8,800 nucleotides of DNA from Candidatus Parcubacteria bacterium (GTDB lineage: Bacteria > Patescibacteriota > Minisyncoccia > Phycocordibacterales > UBA1006), in assembly GCA_027031875.1 (NCBI GenBank), contig JALVPH010000074.1, positions 1 through 8,800 of the forward strand, written 5' to 3'. The position numbers and the translations under genes are program-made. The notes under the pieces were generated by a model. It searched no databases and was not told the origin of the DNA. It saw only the letters and a list, made by a program, of their open reading frames with translations. Positions 4,544 to 8,800 of this stretch are shown piece after piece. The first letter of the stretch is position 1, and every line of letters starts with the position of its first letter.

Positions 4544-5497
4544 TTATACCTCTCTGTCTTCCTCCCCCTCATATGGTAAGAGTCCTTCCCTCTCAGAAAT
4601 GCGCATAATTGCCTTTACGAGCATCTTCGACACGTCATCGTAGAGGTTGAGGTCGAGAATGTCATCTAGCGAAAACCACGCGACATCATCAAGCCCTTTC
4701 GTATCACCTCCAAGGTGAGGAACGTGGTAGGGTGCTTTTGTGAGGTAGTAGGATACCTGTTTTCGCACCGACCCCCTCTCTGGAGGATACGCAATATATT
4801 CACTCTCACCGAGCTTCTCAATCACCTCAATATCCCAATCTGTTTCCTCTTTTACTTTCTTCACAAGCGACTGTTCCTCACCAAGATGTTCATCAACACT
4901 CCCCTTCGAAAGAGTCCAATACCCAAAGATATCGTGAACCATTCCTATACGGACATTCCCAGAATCATCGACTGAGTACACAACCGCAGCGACTTTTCTA
5001 TCGATTTCCATCTTCTCATAAGGGACATCAAAGGAGACTTTTTCTGCCTCTTTCTCATCATTATAGCGACGATGTGCCTCTCCAAGTATCCCGTTTACAA
5101 AACGATATGATTTTTTGCCCCCAAACTTTTTTGCGAGCTCTACTGCCTCATTAATAATGATACGTTCAGAAGGAACTTCTTCCCCAAAGAGGAGCTCATA
5201 AAGGGAAATACGGAGAATATTCTTATCTACAGTAGAAATTCGTTCAAGAGACCAACCGTCACTCAAATCATTTATGATTGTATCTAAATCTTCCTCTTTC
5301 ATCTCTATCTCGAAAAGATGGTGAAGGATTTCTCGAGATTCCTCTTCATTTAATGGGATTGGAACAAACACCTTGTAGAGATATTCAAGTTCACGCGAAA
5401 AAAAATAGCTATCTTTCTCTTTCTTATTCCTCAACTCTCTTGCGTAGAGAAGTTGAAGCATCATCGCTCGTTGTTGTCTTCTGTGTGTCATATTCAT
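4544..5497 (-). CDS. nusB: NusB antitermination factor fused to a Nudix-like domain
   Basis: Residues 1-145 are NusB, the RNA-binding antitermination factor that works with NusE (S10) on boxA in rRNA operons: HRRQQRAMMLQLLYARE at 5-21, W82, STVDKNILRISLYELL (88-103), IINEAVELAKKFGG (114-127), RFVNGILG (132-139). Residues about 165-300 are a Nudix fold with LSKGSVDEHLGE (196-207) and VKEETDW (215-221). Against the Nudix box G-x5-E-x7-REUxEE, the RE pair is KK (213-214), so the first catalytic Glu is missing and hydrolase activity is doubtful; the EE pair remains. One open frame spans both domains without a break. The start at 5497 is preceded by an extended -10 that places the transcript start on the ATG; an in-frame ATG at 5551 would add an unlikely hydrophobic 18-residue extension overlapping rpmF. 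It sits between rpmF and rnc. Confidence 0.85.
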   Translation of the reverse strand: MNMTHRRQQRAMMLQLLYARELRNKKEKDSYFFSRELEYLYKVFVPIPLNEEESREILHHLFEIEMKEEDLDTIINDLSDGWSLERISTVDKNILRISLYELLFGEEVPSERIIINEAVELAKKFGGKKSYRFVNGILGEAHRRYNDEKEAEKVSFDVPYEKMEIDRKVAAVVYSVDDSGNVRIGMVHDIFGYWTLSKGSVDEHLGEEQSLVKKVKEETDWDIEVIEKLGESEYIAYPPERGSVRKQVSYYLTKAPYHVPHLGGDTKGLDDVAWFSLDDILDLNLYDDVSKMLVKAIMRISEREGLLPYEGEEDREV

Positions 5498-5501
5498 GAG
5501 G

Positions 5502-5510
5502 AGTATAACA
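5502..5510 (-). promoter_or_regulatory. Extended -10 promoter of nusB-nudix
   Basis: On the minus strand TGT-TATACT (five of six -10 bases plus TGn) ends 4 nt before the ATG at 5497, so transcription would start at or inside the start codon. This decides the start and implies a leaderless mRNA. The -35 is weak. Confidence 0.55.
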
Positions 5511-5543
5511 GATATGAGAAAGAGAGGAAAGAAAAGAAGAATG

Positions 5544-5753
5544 CTATGCATCCTTCTTTTCTTTCTTTGAAACGAGCTTCTTTACCACGTCAATAATTTG
5601 TTTTCCTCGATACTTTCCTGTTTTAAGATCGAGGCGATGACGCACATGCGTACTCTTTGTGTCTTTATCGGCGGTAAGTGTTTTTCCTTTAATTGCATGG
5701 TGAGAACGTCGATTCCCAGTATGCGCTCGTGTATGTCTCATTCGAATAACCAT
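5544..5753 (-). CDS. rpmF: 50S ribosomal protein L32, zinc-free form
   Basis: This is a component of the large ribosomal subunit. The 69-residue protein starts MVIRMRHTRAHTGNRRSHHA, matching the basic L32 N-terminus (RxxKSRxxxRRSHxxL in most bacteria), and carries TGKYRGKQIIDV at about 49-60, matching the C-terminal YRGREVI. The two C-x2-C pairs that bind zinc in many L32 proteins are absent (no Cys at all), so this is a C-minus form. ATG 5753 is chosen by homology and because a consensus TATAAT lies 10 nt upstream; a longer frame to 5783 would start inside that promoter. It is followed by nusB-nudix after 46 nt. Confidence 0.9.
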   Translation of the reverse strand: MVIRMRHTRAHTGNRRSHHAIKGKTLTADKDTKSTHVRHRLDLKTGKYRGKQIIDVVKKLVSKKEKKDA

Positions 5754-5763
5754 AGTGCTCGCT

Positions 5764-5791
5764 ATTATAGAGATTTCTCGCATTCTTGCAA
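5764..5791 (-). promoter_or_regulatory. Promoter of rpmF
   Basis: On the minus strand -35 TTGCAA (5786-5791), a 16-bp spacer and consensus -10 TATAAT (5764-5769). The predicted start is near 5757, about 4 nt before the ATG, so no Shine-Dalgarno site fits. Confidence 0.7.
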
Positions 5792-5805
5792 GTAAATATC
5801 GTCTC

Positions 5806-5834
5806 TTACCTTTCCTCTCTCTTTCGTGTATACT
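5806..5834 (+). promoter_or_regulatory. Promoter of the Ig-like membrane protein gene
   Basis: -35-like TTACCT (5806-5811), 17-bp spacer, -10 TATACT (5829-5834). The start is predicted at about 5841, directly before the ATG at 5842. It is divergent from the rpmF promoter 15 bp away. Confidence 0.5.
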
Positions 5835-5841
5835 TCATCGT

Positions 5842-7731
5842 ATGGAAGACGATAAAATGAAAATTGATATTCTCAATCGTAAACTCTACGAAAAAAAGCA
5901 ATTACAAACTCACAAACGAAGAAGACTTCATAAGGAACGAATAAAAATTGCGGAGGATTTTAAAGATGGGGAATTTGAAGAATTAAAAAAAAGGAAAACA
6001 TCCTATTCACTCCCCTCTTCAGTATTTAAACGAATCTTCCTTATCACTTTTATCCTCTTCATTATTGCTGTAGCCACTACGTTCGTAAAATTTTACCGAG
6101 GAGGAGAGCGTGTCTCAAATGACCTTATCTCGATGGAACTCGTAGGTCAACCATTTATTGACGCAGGCGAACCTCTCCGTCTCGTTGTGAGGATTCAGAA
6201 CTTCAATGAAGTTCCACTTCAGATTCCAGATCTCGTTATTTCCTACCCTATTGATAGTGAGTCGGGAGAAGAAAAGGTAATACGAAGATCTCTCCCAGAG
6301 TTGAAGAAAGGAGCCCGAGCAGAAGAGGAATTCAAAATTCCTCTCGTAGGGCAAGAAGGGGAACAACGAAAAGTCACAGCGACGCTTGAATACCACATCC
6401 CTGGTTCGAGTTCTATTTTTACAAAGAGTGTAAGCGAAAATGTCATTATCCGATCTACGCCAACTCGTGTAACGATTGATGCGCCAGAAAAAGTAATTCA
6501 CAATCAAGATGTAATGTTCGACATACGGGTGGGGGCTAACACGACAGAAAGTCTGCGGAATATCCTCGTTCGGATAGAACTTCCTCCTGATTTTGAATTC
6601 ATTGGTGCAAATAGAGAAGCACTCTTCGGAAACGAAGTGTGGAATATTCCTAAGTTAAGCCCACAAAATGAATTTAGACTTCGCATAAAAGCAAAAGTTC
6701 ACAGTCTCCCGGGAGAATCACGATCCATTCACGTTTACGTGGGACAGCAAAAAGAAGACTCTCCTACAGAAATAAAAACCACCTTTAACCACGCCATCCA
6801 CACATTCGAAGTAGAACAACCATTCCTTGAAACACGAATTTTTGTCGATGGAAAGAGAGCAAGTGCGATCCCGGTGGAGGGAGATACCGACGTATCTATT
6901 GAGATAGATTTTAAGAATACGCTCGAAGAAGCGATTAAAAATGTACGACTCAGTCTCTACCTCGATGGAAATATCTATATTCCACAGAGCGTGCGCGTGC
7001 TCAATGCAGAGTACAACTCTCTCGCACGATACATTCTCTGGTCAGAAGATACCTATGAGAGACTTAAAGAGCTCAAACCAGAGCAGGAAGGAAGCGTACA
7101 GTTTACTTTCAACACAAAACCATTTCTCTCCTCAGAGATTCCAAAGAATCCTAAACTCCATATGTGGGTCTCTGCAACTGCACTCGGAGAAAATGGAAAG
7201 GAGTATAACGTGAAGCAAATCGATTCTACGGAACTCCGAGGAATAAGTGAACTCTCGGTGAGCGCATTCTCACAGTATTCAAGTGGACCATTTAAAAACC
7301 TTGGACCATACCCACCAAAAGCAGGACGAAAAACGAGCTACACTCTCACCTTCCAAATACGAAATCACCCAAATGACGTAGAAGATGTCATTCTCTCAAC
7401 TATTCTCCCAAGCTACGTTCGCCCTACAGGGAAGGTTTCCCCAAGCACGGAATCAAAGAATATCCACTACGTTGCATCGACCGGAGAGTTCACATGGAAA
7501 ATTCCAAAAATCCCCGCAGGAACAGGAGTGGGACGCCCTGCAAAGGAACTCTCTATTCAAGTGGAAGCAACACCTTCAATATCCCATATCGGTGAACTCC
7601 TCCAACTCACACGAAAGATAGACGTTACTGCACATGACCCATTCGCAAATGTGGATATCACCTATCACGCAAGCCCAATTAATAGCCACGTTCGTGATGC
7701 TGGAAATCAGGGAGGACTTGTGAAAGAGTAA
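5842..7731 (+). CDS. Membrane-anchored surface protein with Ig-like/DUF11-like domains
   Basis: I know no specific function. The 629-residue product has a lysine-rich cytoplasmic head (about 1-60), one membrane helix (about 61-83: VFKRIFLITFILFIIAVATT then FVKFYRGG), and a long outer part. That part shows four or five beta-rich segments with the hallmarks of cell-surface 'conserved repeat' (DUF11-like) domains: PFIDAGEPLRLVVRIQNFNE; NTTESLRNILVRIELPPDFE; EEAIKNVRLSLYLDGN; DVEDVILSTILPSYVRP followed by EFTWKIPKIPAGTG. The membrane helix acts as an uncleaved anchor (N-in, C-out) because no cleavage site follows it. ATG 5842 is chosen because a -10 lies 7 nt upstream and the 29 extra residues possible from 5755 would overlap the divergent promoter. 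It is monocistronic, followed by two terminators. Structural or adhesive roles are guesses. Confidence 0.8.
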   Translation: MEDDKMKIDILNRKLYEKKQLQTHKRRRLHKERIKIAEDFKDGEFEELKKRKTSYSLPSSVFKRIFLITFILFIIAVATTFVKFYRGGERVSNDLISMELVGQPFIDAGEPLRLVVRIQNFNEVPLQIPDLVISYPIDSESGEEKVIRRSLPELKKGARAEEEFKIPLVGQEGEQRKVTATLEYHIPGSSSIFTKSVSENVIIRSTPTRVTIDAPEKVIHNQDVMFDIRVGANTTESLRNILVRIELPPDFEFIGANREALFGNEVWNIPKLSPQNEFRLRIKAKVHSLPGESRSIHVYVGQQKEDSPTEIKTTFNHAIHTFEVEQPFLETRIFVDGKRASAIPVEGDTDVSIEIDFKNTLEEAIKNVRLSLYLDGNIYIPQSVRVLNAEYNSLARYILWSEDTYERLKELKPEQEGSVQFTFNTKPFLSSEIPKNPKLHMWVSATALGENGKEYNVKQIDSTELRGISELSVSAFSQYSSGPFKNLGPYPPKAGRKTSYTLTFQIRNHPNDVEDVILSTILPSYVRPTGKVSPSTESKNIHYVASTGEFTWKIPKIPAGTGVGRPAKELSIQVEATPSISHIGELLQLTRKIDVTAHDPFANVDITYHASPINSHVRDAGNQGGLVKE

Positions 7732-7733
7732 GG

Positions 7734-7763
7734 GCAAAAAGCGCACAAAATGTGCGTTTTTGC
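7734..7763. terminator. Intrinsic terminator after the Ig-like gene
   Basis: CGCACA (7742-7747) pairs with TGTGCG (7751-7756) across AAA, extended by AAAAA (7736-7740) and TTTTT (7757-7761) and closed by GC pairs, with one bulged G (7741). It starts 2 nt after the stop codon. Confidence 0.85.
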
Positions 7764-7797
7764 AGTAGAAAGACAAGAGAGTTAACAATGAGTAGAG

Positions 7798-7832
7798 GGC
7801 GGGGCGAGTGCTACGCACTCGCCCCGCCTTTT
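7798..7832. terminator. Strong GC-rich hairpin terminator upstream of groES
   Basis: A perfect 14-bp stem GGCGGGGCGAGTGC (7798-7811) / GCACTCGCCCCGCC (7815-7828) with a 3-nt loop is followed by TTTTCC. It is a second, much more stable terminator 34 bp after the first and isolates the chaperonin operon. The first bases of the window (gccccgcttt) resemble the 3' end of such an element. Confidence 0.8.
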
Positions 7833-7889
7833 CCTTTCTACCCCACCCATTTCCCCTAAATAGACAACAATTTCATACCTATGAAAAAC

Positions 7890-7917
7890 TTGTCAAAAAT
7901 TGTCTTCGCGTTACAAT
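7890..7917 (+). promoter_or_regulatory. Promoter of groES-groEL
   Basis: -35 TTGTCA (7890-7895, five of six), 16-bp spacer, -10 TACAAT (7912-7917, five of six). It gives a 44-nt leader to the groES ATG. TTGTC is repeated exactly 10 bp downstream (7890-7894 and 7900-7904), a possible same-face binding site. I see no CIRCE element (TTAGCACTC inverted repeat), so HrcA control is not supported. Confidence 0.65.
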
Positions 7918-7967
7918 ACTTTTGCTTTTATAAGATTATCCATTTAAGTAAAAGGTTATTTAGAGAT

Positions 7968-8264
7968 ATGAAGATACAGCCATTAGCAGATCGCGTTCTC
8001 GTAAAGAGAATAAAAAAAGATGAGGGGGAGAAAAAACTCTCATCCGGAATCTATGTAAAGAGTAAAGAGGAAAATACTCCAAGAAATATGGGAATTGTGG
8101 AGGAAATTGGTCCAAAACTTAAAGAAAAACAAGAGAAGGGAGAACTCAACTTCAAGGTAGGTGATAAAGTTCTCTTCTCTTGGGGAGAAAAGGTCGAGCT
8201 TGGAGATGAAACGTATGATATCATCTCCGAAACAAATGTTCTCGCAGTTGTGGAAGAGGAATAG
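7968..8264 (+). CDS. groES: Co-chaperonin GroES
   Basis: GroES forms the heptameric lid of the GroEL folding chamber in the cytoplasm. The 98-residue protein has MKIQPLADRVLVKRIKKDE at the start, the mobile loop region with SSGIYVKSK (about 25-33), then VGDKVLFSWGEKVEL and the C-terminal YDIISETNVLAVVEE. The length is usual for the family. ATG 7968 is chosen by homology; an in-frame ATG at 7881 would add 29 residues and would put the promoter inside the gene. AAAGG (7951-7955) lies 12 nt upstream, too far for a normal Shine-Dalgarno site. groEL follows after 33 nt. Confidence 0.95.
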   Translation: MKIQPLADRVLVKRIKKDEGEKKLSSGIYVKSKEENTPRNMGIVEEIGPKLKEKQEKGELNFKVGDKVLFSWGEKVELGDETYDIISETNVLAVVEEE

Positions 8265-8297
8265 TAATTATCCGTCATTAACCACGTATTAATCAGA

Positions 8298-8800
8298 ATG
8301 GCTATGGCAAAAGAAGTAATTTTTAAAGATGAAGCGCGCAAGCGAATGAAGCGAGGAATGGATATTGTCGCGGATGCAGTTCGCGCAACAATTGGACCTC
8401 GCGGAAGGAATGCAATTATCGATCGCGGATTCGGTGCTCCTACCATCACAAACGATGGGGTGAGTATCGCGAAAGAGATTGAACTCAAGGATAAAATGGA
8501 GAACCTTGGAGCTTCCGTCATTAAGGAGGTTGCAAACAAGACGAACGATAGTGCGGGAGATGGAACCTCAACCGCAACGGTACTCACCCACGCAATCGTA
8601 ACTGAAGGAATGAAGGTTGTCGCAATGGGAGCAAATCCGATGAGTCTCAAGACGGGGATTCAAAAAGCATCCGAACTCATCCGTGATGAGCTCACCAAGA
8701 GTGCAAAGAAGATAAGTTCTGACGAGGAAATCACTCACGTTGCATCTGTTTCCGCTGAATCTGAGGAAATCGGAAAGATTATTGCAGAAACGATTAAAAA
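8298..8800 (+). CDS. groEL: Chaperonin GroEL, 5' part (cut by the window edge)
   Basis: This is the ATP-driven folding chamber that pairs with GroES. The first 167 residues are visible and the frame is open to the edge. Family marks are KEVIFKDEARKRMKRG, TIGPRGRNAIIDRGFGAPTI, the ATP loop NDGVSIAKEIEL, ANKTNDSAGDGTSTATVL with the conserved Asp of DGT, and GANPMSLKTGI. ATG 8298 (MAMAKEV) is taken as the start; ATG 8304 two codons later is equally possible. TATTAA ends 7 nt before the ATG, but a separate promoter is not needed because groES is 33 nt upstream. No terminator lies between them. Confidence 0.95.
   Translation, partial: MAMAKEVIFKDEARKRMKRGMDIVADAVRATIGPRGRNAIIDRGFGAPTITNDGVSIAKEIELKDKMENLGASVIKEVANKTNDSAGDGTSTATVLTHAIVTEGMKVVAMGANPMSLKTGIQKASELIRDELTKSAKKISSDEEITHVASVSAESEEIGKIIAETIK

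Noticed and set aside
4531..4556. Short tandem repeat of GAGGTATAA around the nusB-nudix stop
   Set aside because: Only two units; it could be a weak rnc -10 (TATAAG) but spacing and -35 do not support a call.
5498..5551. Hydrophobic N-terminal extension (signal-peptide-like) on NusB
   Set aside because: It overlaps the rpmF stop, contains the promoter, and an exported NusB makes no sense; the extension is translation of pyrimidine-rich promoter DNA.
7881..7967. 29-residue extension of GroES
   Set aside because: GroES homology starts at 7968, and the extension covers the -35 and -10.
7861..7967. CIRCE/HrcA operator before groES
   Set aside because: No TTAGCACTC/GAGTGCTAA arms were found. 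Only a short TTGTC direct repeat is present.

Overview
The window looks like a chromosomal segment of a reduced-genome bacterium, most likely Patescibacteria (Candidate Phyla Radiation), probably Parcubacteria-like. The reasons are: a very short DnaX (351 aa) that lacks the cysteine zinc module and the tau tail; an L32 ribosomal protein without its zinc-binding cysteines; a NusB fused to a Nudix-like domain; a one-helix surface protein built of Ig-like segments; and very compact spacing. UGA is used as a stop, so the recoded Gracilibacteria/SR1 code is excluded. The lineage is inference; no 16S or marker search was possible.

Layout. Positions 1-285 are non-coding on the left and hold two related hairpin/terminator copies. 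tRNA-Gln(UUG) (286-356, -) sits 11 nt after the dnaX stop, and dnaX (368-1423, -) follows. A Gpt-like phosphoribosyltransferase (1613-1999, +) is divergent from dnaX. A 441-bp gap (2000-2440) has no gene but four strong inverted repeats, two of which share the 16-bp palindrome TTTCACGATCGTGAAA. A small, very basic HNH protein (2441-2794, +) follows and converges on a HExxH metallopeptidase-like gene (2804-3715, -). Then come rnc (3794-4513, -), nusB-nudix (4544-5497, -) and rpmF (5544-5753, -). The right side carries a membrane-anchored Ig-like protein (5842-7731, +), two terminators, groES (7968-8264, +) and the 5' part of groEL (8298 to the edge, +).

How the genes work together. Most genes are housekeeping: clamp loader, RNase III, NusB, L32 and chaperonin. 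rpmF, nusB-nudix and rnc form a plausible information-processing cluster. Several starts have a -10 hexamer only 4-11 nt upstream and no Shine-Dalgarno sequence, which suggests leaderless mRNAs.

The standout is the HNH gene. From codon 10 to past its stop, its coding DNA is tiled end to end by about ten local hairpins with almost no bases between them (2470-2817). About two thirds of the bases lie in perfect Watson-Crick stems, while the frame still encodes a recognisable HNH/zinc core between arginine-rich tails. GC is about 55% by hand count, against about 38% in a nearby line of sequence. Together with the palindromes just upstream, 1995-2817 is an 820-bp palindrome island. I do not recognise it as a described system. 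It may be a dual protein-coding and structured-RNA (or ssDNA) element.
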